The translations under genes and the position numbers were made by a program. From Mucor racemosus (lineage: Eukaryota; Mucoromycota; Mucoromycetes; Mucorales; Mucoraceae): a stretch of DNA of 64,000 nt. Shown piece by piece: positions 36,935 through 50,278 of the stretch (position 1 is its first letter; every line of letters begins with the position of its first letter). The DNA lies in assembly GCA_027405735.1 (NCBI GenBank), contig JAPEHQ010000019.1, positions 1,038,360-1,102,359 of the forward strand, read 5' to 3'. The notes below the pieces were generated by a model that saw only the letters and a program-made list of their open reading frames with translations, was not told the DNA's origin and ran no database searches.

Positions 36935-37215
36935 TGTAATGAGTCAAATATTTCAGTTTGATTCATGCAAAACCTTGCCTCATTCCTTATATAAATACTA
37001 CAACAAGGAAATCATTACATGATCCCTTGTAGATTTATCTATCTTGTTACACTCCCTTTACTTTTATTTATTCACTAATAAGTATCTAATTTACAAATAA
37101 GAACACCAACCTTCACTAATCCAGTGATCACCAATTTATAATAGCAAGAATAATATCTATAAGCATATTATCCACCTTTGTTGTTAGTCCAAAATTATAG
37201 ATCATTACAGTGTTG
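36935..37215 (-). repeat. dispersed repeat A, copy 2
   Basis: Reverse complement of 8690-8964, with shared blocks GCAAAACCTTGCCTCATTCC and CTTTTATTTATTCACTAATA. Confidence 0.75.
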
Positions 37216-38179
37216 TATTTGCATATATAAATGTATCTGAAATCGTAGTTTGAATATGGCAATAAACTATCCCTTAACATATTTAGCATATGTGTCATAT
37301 AAACACTGTAAATCATTACTCTGATAATCACACAAGTTAAGTTCTAATAATCTAGACTTACAATAAAAGATAGAAAATAAAGAACATTAATAATTAGTAT
37401 TTCCAAGAGCAACGAAAGACTTTAGACTGATCATCTATATCTGAATATAGTTACATTAGCATAAGTGAGGATTGACACTAAAATTTAGTATGCGAACACT
37501 GTTCTACTAGACTCTAGACAGGTGCGTAATAAGCAATCCTTAAATCAAATATAAATAGCAGTAGACATTCACCCTTCACTTGATTCCCCCCTCTCGTTTT
37601 TTATTTAATAAAGATTGACCAATTCTCACGTACTCATCTTTCTTTAATATATACACTTACAACATTGTGTCCATGTGCATCTTGTTATCTTTTTAGTCAT
37701 ATTCAGTGGGGACAACGAAATCATCTTGTGCGGCACAGGTCGGCCGTAGTGTAACCTTAATTTTTGTATGAAATTTCGATATCTGTATCGCACAGCTGCT
37801 TGGTATATTTAAACAGCCGCGCCTGGACAGTCCGGTAATTTTTTCTAAAAATTTACCGCTTGAAAACATTATTAGATGGCCGCGTCCGGAGATTGTTCGG
37901 TGTTTTTTGGAAGAGCGATCGTTGACAAAAATATGGATGACATATTCAATTTATAATTAAAAAACATCTACAATCATGTAAAGATGAAAGTTACTAGGAT
38001 CAAATTTCGTCAAGATATTTTTTTTGTTGCTGACTATTTACGGTTGCGAAAAAGTAAGTTTTAGATGGTTTTCAAATAGTTTTAGAATGCTCTTTCGCCG
38101 AATATTGAGTCGAATTATCTGAAATATTCAATGAAAATGAACCTTACTTCTATGGGCCATTGACGTCTTCCGGGAAATA
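37216..38179. other. gene-free, with a less AT-rich patch and a hairpin
   Basis: A TATAAATAG...AATAAAG pair near 37550-37615 is again LTR-like. At 37795-37900 there is an unusually GC-rich patch containing the near-perfect hairpin CGGTAATTTTTT/TAAAAATTTACCG (37833-37858). No ORF or known RNA recognised. Confidence 0.4.
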
Positions 38180-39495
38180 GAAATATTAATATTAGAATAA
38201 AAGTGCACTAGTCTGGCATTGACCAAAATTGACTTGAAATCGATTGTAAAATTGAATGCCTAAATTAAGGCGTTGAGACTTTGTATTTACGAGATACTGT
38301 ACATCCAATCATAAGATATATACTCTTCATTTTTTGTTTCAACGAAAAATATTAATTTTTTTGTCGAGATAATCAAAATAATAGATTGAGCTACCGCTTA
38401 AACTATCATAACGGGGTTTCAAAACTGGGTCGAAAAAAAAGTCGAAAATGATTCAAAAAACAAAATCGTTTAAAATCTCATGGATCGCCAAGTCAGTAAA
38501 CCTCGTGTGTTAAATGTTTTTTGTAGAGTTTTAAATTTTATGTTAGTCTAAATAAAATTTAAACAAATGTTTTATATTAAATTTTGCATAAAATGTAATT
38601 GAAATTTTGGAGGTTTTTTGAAGATACACAGAACTTTTTATAAGCATGTTTTAAATATAAGTAACGGCAATAATGCGCAACAAAATTATCTATCGATCGA
38701 GCCATTGCTAAACCTTCTAGCTGCATTTTTCATAGAAAAAACGAGATATTTTTTAATTTTTTTTTCAAATTCAGAATTTGGGATGAGGGTATACAAGGGA
38801 AAATTAAAGCTAGAAACGAAAGCATCTCTTTGTACGAATTTTCGAGGATATCTTCACGAAAAACCAATATTTCCAAAAAAAACTTAATTGGGTCCGAGAG
38901 ACCTCAACGAGCTTGATGACATGAATGCAAAAATAATGCTGCTAAATTTAATGAATATTTTGAAATCTATTTCAAAAAGGTCAAAAAAACAAAAATGCTC
39001 AAAAATTTTTTATACCGAAATATGTTATAAAGTGCTTCAAACAAGTAAGTCTTATTATTAAAAAGTGTTAGCATAGCTTAATTTTTGTAGAGATATGAAG
39101 GTTCAAAGTTTTTAATTTTATTAGTGAAATACGTATAAAAATCTAAAACATTAGCACTAAAAACGGTATACCAACTGCAAAAAATAGGATATTTCTGAAT
39201 ACTCTTTTTTAGATTAAAGTTGAACATCTCAGGTACATTAGCATATAATGTTTTCTTGGTGTTACTTAGTCGAAAAAAAGTAGGGCATGGATGAAAAGTG
39301 AGACCCAGTTTTCAAAGAAAAAGCAATGAATTTTACCTGTTTTTGAGTTTTTCGTGAGATATAAAATAAATTTAGGAATAGGTAACATAATGCGACCAAT
39401 TTATATTTGTATATCAATGTCTAAGGTATATCCTAAAATTTTTTTAGCTTGAGGTTAGTTATAGAAAAGAGGGCATGCTACGATTTTGAAGATTG
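38180..39495 (+). repeat. dispersed repeat D, copy 2
   Basis: Diverged direct copy of 12240-13890 without the hairpin-bearing insertion. The 89-aa plus frame at 38618-38887 has no counterpart frame in copy 1, so I do not call it a gene. Confidence 0.75.
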
Positions 39496-39904
39496 AAAGT
39501 TATGAAAATTTAATTTTTAATTTTGTTGGAGTAGAATTATAACCAACTGAAATTTGAGTTTTCAAAGTTCCTTACTCGACTGTTGCAGGTATTGTTTATA
39601 TAAAAGCCGTATGTTTAATTCCATAATGAGCCAGGGTTAATAATACCAACATTGATTGAACGTGTAAACCAATAACAACGATGATTTACAGATTCCCGCA
39701 GTATAAAAACGTAAGTAGCGTTTTGATTTAACCTACTCAAACGTCTCTGGATTAGCCACATTTGTTCTCGACATTTAAGTTACCGACATTTATTATTCAT
39801 GATACGGCAATAATTTATTTTTAGCTTTTCTTCTCGATTATAATCTTAAAACCAAACCGAAATAATACACAAATCTTTACAATTTATATATATCAAATAT
39901 ATAT
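39496..39904. other. upstream region of the formin gene
   Basis: No gene seen. AT-rich, with TATATATCAAATATATATATG directly before the formin start codon. Confidence 0.5.
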
Positions 39905-42900
39905 ATGTCTGATTTTTTTGGGTCATTTAGAAAAAAAAAGGGAAGTGGACAATCAGGAGCAACATCTCCTCGATCCTCCATAGATAGTTTCTCTCGCAAA
40001 AGTCAAGGGGCAACCGATATTACTGAAGAACCTATGCCTAATACCGATGAGCAAATAGAGGAGCTATTCGATCAAATGCTGGTTTGTATATATATCTTAT
40101 GAGAAGTCAATGTGCACAAATTTTAATTTGAACTTTTGATAGAGCCGTAGAGGTTTAGACGAAGAAAAAAAGAGACCATTAAAATCGACTCTTGATTATA
40201 AAACGAAATGGGCCATGATAGTTCAGGATAAAAGAGCAGAACAATCAGTTTCTGGAAGAAGATTAGCACCCGGAGAACAAGACGAAAATGCTCAACCATT
40301 AATTACAGTATTATCGGATCTTGCAGGAGAAATGTGGTCTGCTACAAGAGATTCAACAGCACGAGCTGTGGAGCGCCACTCCAATAGACATAGTCATTTA
40401 GCACCTACAGGACGTCGTGTGTCAGAAGCAATTCAACCATCGACTTCTACATCTACTGGAATACCTGTAGCTGTACCCTCTACATCAGTAGCATATGAAG
40501 GTGCTTCTGCAGCAGATAGGAATTCTCCAGAGTTTTACATTCGAAAATTTATGGAGGCTGATCTACGAGCCGTTACACCAGCCTTGGCGGATAATTTAGC
40601 TGTTAGTTTAAGAACTCGACCTTTGGAGTATGCTGATAAATATCATAATGATTAAATGATTTGAATGACTAATTGTATTTTATTAATTATACAGTTGGGT
40701 CATTCGATTTACAGATTTAAAGGGATTGAAAGTTATATCAAATGGATTATCATATTTAAATAAGAAACCTGATTCGGAAAGGTATATATACAGAGAATTG
40801 TTTCAGGCACATGTTATACTAATAGGCGAAATAAACGTATAGAAAAGGACAAGCTTTGGAATTAGAATACGGGCTTATAAAATGTAGTAAAGTTTTGGTG
40901 AATGCAAGAGTAAGTTTTTCTCTTTTTATGAATTAATCGATTTGGGTACCTAATATATTTATATAAAACAGTGGGGTGCCCGTGAAGCAATCGTCAATCC
41001 AGATTACATTCACTCTTTTGTATTTTCAATCATCTGTCCCCAATGGCAATCTAGAAAGATTATTTGTGATATACTGTTGTTTCTATGCCATTGTGATGTA
41101 CCACTTGGTCATACAATTGTTATGCAAGGTTTTGAAGCACTACGCCAACACAGAAAATATTTTGGAATATTTGATTCTTGGCTCAAGAACTTTGAACACA
41201 CATTAGATGGTACTCGTAGAGTTGGTAGATCCAACTCTATTGATGATTATCATAAAGTGAATGTTTATGTACCACCTGATAGCCATTTGGTGGAATATTG
41301 TATATCCAATGTCAGTCTTATCAATGCTCTAGCCTATATACCAACTGAAGTGACAGACAGAGTTTACTTGCGAAGTCAATTCAAATCATCAGGTTTAGAT
41401 CGTATATTTAATAAATTGGAAAAATTGGATGATCAACAGTTGTATGACCAAATGGATAAATATCGAAGAAGAGCTGAAAACGATATGGATGAAGCATTTG
41501 GTGATGAAATTTCAATGTATAGTGATATTTCTCAACCAAATGAATTATTGGAATTGATTCTGGAGAATATTGCTGATGCACCAAATGCATTGGATTATTT
41601 ATTACAAACATTTAGAAGCATGTTGTTGATTAAAGGTGATGCTGATAAAAAGTAAGATTACTATTTAATTTGCATTTTCGTTTTTGCTGATATTTTTGTA
41701 TAGAACTCATTATCATCAAGCTATCAGTGAAATTGTGGCAAATATCGTTTTGGATCGTAGAGATAGTGTTAATGCAAATGAACTTGGATCTGCAGCATTT
41801 GGAATCTCGGTCAACAACATGATTGGTCGATTCAATGAGTTGGATCGTCTACAAGAACTGGCAAGATCAGCAGAGGAAGATCGAGAGCAAGCCTTGAGAT
41901 TAGCAGCAGAAAATAAGGATTTACAAGATCAAATTTCAACATTAAGAAGATCAACAAGCATCGAACCTAATCAACGTAATTACAAGATGGAAAACATTGC
42001 ATTGCGTGCATTACAGCAACAATCTAATAAAACAATTGCCATGTTACAAGCTAAACTTGAGGAAAAATCAGATGGAATGGGTACTGAAGCAGATACTGCA
42101 TTACCTATTGTTTCAGCACCAATTATTGTAGGTGAACAATGGAAATTAGCAGGTAGAAAATCTGATAATACATCGCTATTAAATCCTCAACAACAAATGC
42201 CTGGTACAGCAGATCAACAGTACTCTAATAATAATAATAATAATACAAATCTTGGACCTGGTGGATTTGTTATGCCTGGATCAGAACCTCCAACATCGCC
42301 AGTGCCACATCATAATAAACAACAACACCATTTAGATCATAAAAATCGACCAACTCATTATTTACCCCCTCTTGATTCAGAACATGGTATCATTACAGAT
42401 GATGGTAAGTGTAATATTTGATTTGTCTTGAAAATGTCCTGCCAACATTCACACTCTTTATAAAGCTGGATCAAAGACACCCAATGCTGCAATTACGCCA
42501 CTTGCACGTCTCGAATCTGATAGTATACCTCAACCTCCTGGTAATTAACACAAGTACGAATGCATATTCTTTTATTAATATAGATGAAATAGGATCAGAA
42601 AGCGACATACCACCACCACCTCCTCCTCCTCCTCCATCAACTGGACCAGCAATTGGCAGTACTCCACCACCACCACCCCCTCCACCACCTCCACGTAAGT
42701 TGTTACAAAATTGAATAACGTATAACATTATCTAACAGAATGCTCTCCCTCTTTCTCTCTCTCTCTTTTTAGCTCCAGGCGGCGCACCACCTCCACCCCC
42801 ACCACCTCCTCCTCGTAAGTATAGATATAGAACTTTTGAGGAATACAATCAACTAATCTCTTAAATTATGAATAGCTCCTGGTGGATCTGGCATGCCACC

Positions 42901-45071
42901 ACCACCTCCCCCACCTCCACGTAAGTAGATTTAAGTTTATATTTGTGATCAATCTCATTTAATAATTTGCTTATAGCACCCGGCGGTATGGCTCCTCCAC
43001 CTCCTCCACCTCCTCCAGGAAGCGGTCCACCTCCACCTCCACCTCGTAAGTTTCTGGATGAAAATTCTATGCTTGAACATATTACTGACAATTCATTGTT
43101 TAGCTCCTGGCGGTCCTGGTGGTCCACCACCACCTCCACCACCACCTGGCGGCAAGGGAGCCAATTTACCACCAGTTCCAATGGGTCCCCTTCGCAAAGA
43201 ATTGCGCCATTATCCTCAGGTTAAACTCAAGAATCTTCAATGGCAAAAATTGGATGCTCGTAGTGTGGATAATACAATTTGGAAATTGGAAGATGTAGAT
43301 GAAAACGGATTGGAAGATGATCTTGATAAGCATGGTGTATTTGAAAAGATCGAAACATTGTTCCCTGCCAAGGTGAATAATTTCTTTGAAAAGAGATTAA
43401 AGGCAAAGATTGATGAAAAGAAGGATGCTGTCAAATTTTTGAGCAGAGAAAAATCCAGAAATATCAGTAAGTTGGGCTTTATAGCGAGCATTGGATATAG
43501 TATTCATTGTATGTTGATTAGATTTGGCCGTACTTCCCAAGGTGAAACCATATCCTAATTTTGCAGAAGTGAGATTAGATATAATGAAGATTAACGATGA
43601 TCTTTGTACTGAGACTTTCTTGGGTAATTTGATTGCTTACGTTCCAAGTAAAGATGATGATTTGAAGTTGTTGGAGAAATACCAAAAAGAGACACCAGAA
43701 GTTTGTGAAGAATTGGATATTCCTGAACAATTCACTATCGAGGTTTGTGCTTTGATTGTCATCAAAATTAATGCATTTTGTTCATATTATATGCATATTT
43801 GTAGATGTATAGAATGTATCGATATGAAACTCGTATTCAATTTATGCTTTTCAGAGTGCAATTTTGGGAGAAATTTGAGCAGTTGGAAAAGGTAAAATGA
43901 TGAAATGTATACAAATAATCCAGATTACTGACATGATGTTTTGTAGAATATGACCGTGGTCCTTAGTGTTTCTGATGCTTTGAAAAATTCCAAGAGTTTA
44001 AAGAATTTACTTTGTGTAAGTTGCATATAAATCAAGCTATTCACGTATATTTTACTCAATGTTAAAAATAGCTTATTCTTGTTCTTGGTAACTTTATGAA
44101 TGCTTCTAGTTTACAAGGTGGTGCATTTGGTATGCGTATATCAAGTATCAATAAGGTAAGTTCTAGTATTTGTTTCTCTGTTAGTAACATTACTCACTCT
44201 GGAAACAGTTGGTAGATACAAAGGCATCCAACGTCTCTTCTCTTACTCTTTTACATGTTGTAACTGGTGTAACTCGTCGTCAATTTCCTCAATTATTACA
44301 ATTTTTGGAAGATCTTAAAGAAATTGAACAAGCTTCTCGAATCATGGCTAGTCTAAATGATATGGTACAACAATATACAGAAATGAGAAAGGGATTGAAG
44401 GATCTTGATCTTGAATTAGGCACTAAATGGCAGCCTGAAGATGTTGAACTAGATGAAGAGCAAGATCAATTCCGTCCTGTAATGACTAAATATCAAGAAA
44501 AGGCATCTTTAAGATTCCAAGATCTTCAAACATTGTATATCAATATGGATGCAAGTTGGAAGGATGTTATGACTTGGTATGGTGAAAATCCCAAGGTGAT
44601 GAGACCAGATGATTTCTTTGGCACATTCTCTAGATTTGTTTTAACATGGAAGGTAAGACAGTTTTGCTCGAAAAAAAAAACGTATGGCAATGCAATTAAC
44701 ATATTTTCAAAAAGGATGCAACCGCTGCTGAGGAAAAGATGGCATTAAAACAAGAACGTGATGAAAAGAGAAAACGAGACGAGGAAGAGAGAAAGGAACG
44801 TTTGCGATTGAAGAAGGAAAAGGCCGAAGCTGCACTTAAGGAAAAGAGAGGATCCGTGCAAGGTATCAATACTGATTCGGATGGAAAGGGAGAAAACGAT
44901 CGTTGTATGATGGATAACTTGTTGGATAAGTTGAGAACTGGTGAGGTAGAAGTCCGTACTTCAAAACGTCGTAGTAGAAAGCAAAAGCAAAGAAGCAATG
45001 TAGAAGATGATATTTCTACTGATGATTTATCTGCTGCTGCATTATTAAAGAGTCTCGAAGCAGAAGATTAA
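39905..45071 (+). CDS. formin (Bni1/SepA/diaphanous type), actin nucleator
   Basis: Eighteen exons join in phase to 1387 aa: 39905-40081, 40143-40627, 40695-40781, 40843-40909, 40972-41651, 41704-42404, 42466-42540, 42584-42694, 42773-42814, 42876-42920, 42977-43045, 43104-43466, 43522-43742, 43805-43891, 43947-44015, 44072-44155, 44209-44652, 44715-45071. Formins nucleate and elongate unbranched actin filaments at hyphal tips and septa under Rho control. The GTPase-binding/FH3 region begins in exon 2 (LDYKTKWAMIVQDK; DWVIRFTDLKGL; KWGAREAI-type WGAREAIVNPDY). A coiled coil follows in exon 6 (about 41840-42080). A proline-rich FH1 domain spans exons 8-12. FH2 starts with KLKNLQWQKLDARSV and runs to exon 17. 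The last exon has a charged helix and a DAD-like autoregulatory motif (MMDNLLDKLRTGEV followed by RRSRKQKQR). This implies autoinhibition released by a Rho GTPase. Confidence 0.94.
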
Positions 45072-46101
45072 TTTATATTGTATGTACTATTAATAAACTA
45101 TATTGTGTAATAATAATATATAAAAGTTGTAATTTTTGCACATTCAATAGTGGTCTTGATTTAATTTTTACGATTTTTTGAGATCTTGTAAAATGAATGT
45201 ATGCTTTATATACTGTAGTAAAATTTTGATATTGCAGAATGAATAGTTTATTCGACTTTTCACTCCTTTTTTTTTTTTTTTTTTTTCATTTTCTCCATCA
45301 AAAATTGAGATATTCCAGAAAATTGAAATACTATAGATAAATATGGATTGGGACTAGTGCTAAGTATATAAAAATGTATGCTCAACGTACTGTATATTTT
45401 GGAAATATCCAAAAAGACATAAAATATGAAAACCAATATTTTTTTTTTTATGCTTCGATATTAAAGAGCATTTTGAAACAAGCAGATTTCAATAATAAAT
45501 TAACCTTGTACAGTATCTTTATTTTCTGTTGATATATATAGCTATAAAGCCTTCGCTTTTGATCAATGCAAAAAAAATGAATTAATTTTTTTAAAGAATT
45601 GTTTCTTGATTATGGGGCATGCCAAACAAAATTGACAGCCAATATATGCTTGCTTTAATATTGAAGATGTAGCTTGATATTATTCATTTTTTGGTTACTT
45701 GTAGGAATCGAATTAGAAGTAGGGATACCAAAATAACCTTTTTCTAATTTAGAAATGCTGTAAATTGAATTCAAACAATTATTTATTACTCCCGTTTTTT
45801 ATTATGGTGTTCACAATTAAAAATAAACCTGATTCGTATGTTAGCTTTAAAGTAAGGACAAGAAGAGAAAGTAAATCTAATAGCTAAAAACCACTTTTCA
45901 AGTACAAGTAGATCTTTTCTGATTTACTGCATAATTCATAGCTATTGTCTGTGTAGCCTGCGGGGATAAATCCTGTGCATATTGACGTGTCCAAAGTGGA
46001 TATGCTATTACATTCGTTTATTGGCTCATAATTTGTAGTGTATCCTTTGAATATAAAAGCCAGTTCGCGTTGATTTACTGTTCTTACCTTGATCACATCC
46101 A
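45072..46101. other. intergenic, no gene seen
   Basis: Holds the formin 3' end and the promoter of the glucosidase II beta gene. AT-rich, with poly-T near 45268-45288. A minus frame at 45884-46111 overlaps the next gene's start and is not supported. Confidence 0.55.
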
Positions 46102-48100
46102 ATGGTATCAATCAAGTATAATTTACCTTGTATTCTTGCGGCAATTTCACTAGTGAAAGCCGCTTCTTCTATTAGAGGCGTTGCCCCTGAAAGTATGTAC
46201 CTTTTTTTTTGCTTTGTTTTTTTTTTGTTTTTTTTGTTTCTCGATAATTAATGTTATTCTGAAATTGCTTTCTTTCAGAATTCGATGTATATCAACCTTC
46301 CAAGGAAGGAACATGGACTTGTTTAGATGGTTCGAAGGTTATACCTTATTCAGCAATCAATGACGATTACTGTGATTGTGCAGATGGCTCAGATGAACCA
46401 GGTACATATGCACACGTATTTGCTTGATAAAAATACTAAAAAGATCATAAAGGCACTTCTGCTTGTCCCAACACATACTTTTATTGCGCTAATATTGGAC
46501 ATATTCCTGCATATATCAAATCATATGCTGTAAATGATGGTGTTTGCGATGAGGCTTGTTGTGATGGATCTGATGAAAATGGAGATCTTATTTCATGTCC
46601 CAACAGATGTAAACAAGTTGGAGAAGTCTATAGAAAGGAACAGAGCAGTTTAAAAAAATCAACAGAAGCTGGATTAAATGCAAAGAAACAGCTTGTAGAA
46701 GATGCTCAAAAACAAGTTGCATTGTGGGAAGAAGATCAAACGAAAATAGAAGATGAGATTATCCTTAAAAAATCGAATTTGCTTCGACTCCAACGTGAAT
46801 TAAAGGATTTAGAATCGCATAGTTCTGTTGGCATTTCCAAGAAGGGAAATAAAAAGGTTAAATGTCAATCCGGAGTCCTTGAAGTCGCAACATTGAAGCA
46901 TGATATTGTCATTCTTAAAAAAGAGTTGAATGTATTAAAGAGTATTTTGGGTGATATGAAGCGAGATCACAACCACAATTTCCATGATATGGCTGTTAAA
47001 AGTGCCATTTCTGGTTATGATGAATTTATCACTCGTTTTGCAAGCATTGAAGCTGAAATCGACAATAATCTCGAGACTGTCAATGTCGATGAATCTAGTG
47101 ATTTAGAGTCTGAAGAAGAAGAAGAAGAAGAAAACGACGAAGGTGTGGAAGAGAATGAATCAGCACCTGAAGAAAAAACGCCTGAAGTCGAAGGTATTTT
47201 TATATTATGGGTAACTCAATTATAAATTAACATTTTAATGAAATAGGTAAGCATTCGGTTGTCGATATGGTTCTTGATAAGTTGGATTCCATTTTGCCAT
47301 CTGTTTTGAAAAACGGATTATTGGACAAATTGCAAACCAAAAAAGTAGTATCAGATGTGAAAGATGATACCTTGAGTAACGAAGCAGGTGTGCATTTGCT
47401 TTATATCTCCCATCTGATCAAAAACAGATCAAGAACTATATAAAAGAATGATTAACCAATTATTTCTTTATTTTGTAGCATTGGAAAACATTCGTAAACT
47501 TGTTCGTGAAGCAGAAGACCAAGTTAATGAATTGAATAATGATTTGGAAAAGATCAAGAAAGATCTATCTATTGATTACGGTGTAGATAGAGAATGGTTG
47601 AAGCTTAAGGATGTTTGCATTGAGAAGGATGAGGGAGAGTAAGCTATTCTGAGAGCATAAAAGATCCAGTATTTGACCCATTTATTATATTTAGATATAC
47701 TTATTCACTTTGCTTCTTTGGTGATGCTTATCAAAAGAGTAACAAGGATAGTACTCGCACACATTTAGGGTTAGTTGACGAGTGAAATTCACAATGATCA
47801 GAGAAAAACCTAATGTTTTTAAATAGTAAATTTGCCAAATTCGATGGTGTTGATGATTTGTACAAAGTACATGTACACAATCATGGTACCCGTTGTTGGA
47901 ATGGCCCTGAAAGAAGCGTCAAGGCAACCATTGAATGTGGTTTGAATAATGAAATTCTTGATGTATCTGAACCAGAGAAATGCGAATACCATTTCCGTAT
48001 GTTGTCACCTGCTGTATGTAAATCAGTAGCAGATGCTGAAAAGGAGGAAAATACTAAAAAGGATAGTGCTAATAAGAAGCCTATTCATGAAGAACTCTAA
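46102..48100 (+). CDS. glucosidase II beta subunit (PRKCSH/Gtb1 type)
   Basis: Seven exons: 46102-46192, 46279-46401, 46453-47193, 47247-47387, 47479-47638, 47695-47769, 47827-48100, in phase, 534 aa. In the ER lumen this subunit holds and retains the catalytic alpha subunit that trims glucose from N-glycans. The start gives a signal peptide ([20 protein letters not shown]). Two LDL-receptor-A-like Cys modules follow ([14 protein letters not shown] and [17 protein letters not shown]). Then come a coiled coil, an acidic Glu run (about 47110-47180), and a C-terminal MRH lectin domain ([15 protein letters not shown]...CWNGPERS...[11 protein letters not shown]). The Gln, Arg, Glu and Tyr of the mannose site are all present. 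The protein ends in HEEL, an HDEL-like ER retrieval signal. The start is fixed by the signal peptide. Confidence 0.93.
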
Positions 48101-48605
48101 ATATATAGGTTTCCATATATTTTCAATAAAATTTACAATACATTGAATGCTTTTTGCTGACATGATAATCAATGAATTGTAAATAAATTCTTTTATTTTT
48201 CTCTCTGATAATTTAATGTTGGTTCAGTAAAAGGAAGTTAAAAAGTCGCTAGTACAATCGAAACAATTTCTAATTAGCAGACTATTATCAATGGTGAGAG
48301 AGTAACAGATACTGTTATTGTAACGTGTAAAGAGGAATCACCCTACTTGACAGACTCGGCAAAAGTACTTGCAACTATATTTCCCTTTTTTTTTAAAAAA
48401 AAAAAATATACGAATTATGGCAGATTCGAACAGGTGAATAGTGGCAACGATACATGATATTGAAAAGAAAAGAGGAAGAGAGGTGTATTTGAATTTGACG
48501 CTATAATATCTCCATATTTCTGAACCTTCGCATATTAATAAAATTGGCTAAACAATCGTTAAAACATTCAAGATCTTTTTGCTATAAGAAAAAAGTAACG
48601 AAGTA
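48101..48605. other. intergenic, no gene seen
   Basis: Last sequence before the subtelomeric block. AT-rich, with an A/T run at 48385-48407. No gene seen. Confidence 0.5.
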
Positions 48606-49104
48606 CAGTCGTGATTCGATTTTGTGGACTCATAAATAACGGATTTTCGATTTAATGGACAGTTTGAAATCTCCCGTTTTTTTTTTTTAATAATTCTACT
48701 GCCTAAATCCACTGAATCGATTCAGTGGATAGTGAACAATTTCGTTTCTACCAGTCCACTATATTAGTAAAATATAAATATTATTAGATAAAACTGTATT
48801 TAGCCGGCAATAGCTTGATCTGGTAGCCATGAAATTAGAAGAAATATGGAGAGTAACCAAATCACGTGCCTAATTTACCTCAGTCTTTTATTAAATTTCT
48901 TGTTATCCACTGTTCAATTCAGTTGCTCGAATATGAAAAGGCTTTATTAAAAATATTATTTAATACTATAAACTAGTAACGCCTTTTTATTCTCATTTTT
49001 TTGATACAATATTACGGAAAATGATTTATTCGATTTAGTGGAAAATTCGATTTAGTGGGCACTTTTCTCCCTCCCAGCGATTCCACTAAATCGAATCACG
49101 GCTG
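48606..49104 (+). mobile_element. pogo/Tigger-like MITE, copy 1
   Basis: 499 bp with terminal inverted repeats: it starts CAGTCGTGATTCGATTT and ends in the complement of CAGCCGTGATTCGATTT. It is flanked by TA on both sides (48604-48605, 49105-49106), the Tc1/mariner target duplication. CAGT-type ends fit the pogo/Fot1/Tigger branch. It has no transposase frame, so it is nonautonomous. Internal inverted blocks (GGACTGGTAGAAACGAAATT and others) are shared with the second copy at 60991-61497, which is in the opposite orientation. Confidence 0.85.
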
Positions 49105-49153
49105 TACAAGCATAAGTTGTCATCAAGATTTTACTAACCTCCAGTAAACAACA

Positions 49154-50087
49154 AATACATTAATGTCGAGTTATGAAGATAATACAGAGAAAATGCACGG
49201 ATTACGATAAGAGATACTTTTCCCTAAAAAACCGTGGCGAAGAAAAAGTTGAAGATGACGAAATATCGTTTATATTTTTAACTGTTTTTGTGAAAAGGCA
49301 TTGTTCACAACTTTTCAATAAACAGCTTACAATGGGTGAATTATTCAACTATTTCTCATAGAATTCATCAAACAAGTTATTCAACATGAAGGATTTCCTG
49401 AATATACAAAAGTTTCCAAATAAATATAGTTCAATAATTGAATTCAAACTTTTTGTTGAAAGCTTAAAGAATAATAACAACAAGACGGAACCATATGAAA
49501 AAGCAAGAGTTTTCGCAAACACAATCATTCGCGATAATTATGCGGCAAAAGTTTTCTTCTTTATATGTGTACTATATTAATACTAGTACGAATTTCAGAT
49601 GCTTGAACAACGCAGTTTCATTGATTTTTGGAATACTGAAACAGCGAAACTAACTCGATCAAAACTCAAAGCTGCAAAAATGCAACAAATAACGAGACAA
49701 GTTAAAAGTTATGCAGAAGTGTTTGCTGCTGAATCATCTGATGATGAAGTTGAATCTAATAATGTGCGTGAGAATGTAAATGAAGGGTCTGAATACGAGG
49801 CTCATGAATCCACACCCTCTTCAACAAGCTCGAACGATGGTAATTAAGAAGTGAAGCTGTAATTGATACACGATGGCAATAGTTATAATTATAAGCTGAA
49901 GATAGATGCCTTGCGATGGACTGTTGAGAAATACAATGTATCTGGAGAATTATTTAGGTTTAGGGATTTAGTTATTAGCAAAGCAGAGGACTTGCATTAT
50001 TTCAATCATCATGAACAGTTGGCGCTTGATGGAATATTGCTTATTGACGACCGATTACAAAACAGCGACATAGTTGATTATGATTAG
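49154..50087 (+). CDS. unrecognised subtelomeric gene, exon structure uncertain
   Basis: Several open pieces with coding-like composition. 49173-49358 gives KCTDYDKRYFSLKNRGEEK. In the same frame, after a TAG at 49359-49361, 49386-49550 gives NIQKFPNKYSSIIEF and SLKNNNNKTEPYEKARVFAN. A GT-AG intron (49551-49598) then joins in phase to MLEQRSFIDFWNTETAKLTR...SYAEVFAAESSDDEVESNN, ending acidic and Ser-rich. A last piece (49863-50084) gives KIDALRWTVEKYNVSGELFR and ends ...DIVDYD. I could not place an intron that joins this last piece in frame. It is either a multi-exon gene or a decayed one. No domain recognised; its position suggests a subtelomeric family. Confidence 0.4.
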
Positions 50088-50149
50088 AGATCACAAAAAA
50101 ACGACCGAAATCAAGCAAGCACAATCAGCTTCAGCAAGCGAGCATATCC

Positions 50150-50278
50150 AAATGTAAGCGAGCAAAACCGAGAGTAAGCGCAAGCAAGCAAGGAAGTAAG
50201 CAAGCAAGCAAGCAAGGAAGCAAGCAAGCAAGGAAGCAAGCAAGCAAGGAAGCAAGCAAGCAAGCAAGCAAGCAAGCC
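50150..50278 (+). repeat. (AAGC)n/(AAGG) microsatellite
   Basis: Long tetranucleotide array of AAGC with scattered AAGG units. Confidence 0.95.

Noticed and set aside
42471..43181. Minus-strand poly-Gly ORFs
   Set aside because: Antisense of the polyproline FH1 exons of the formin.
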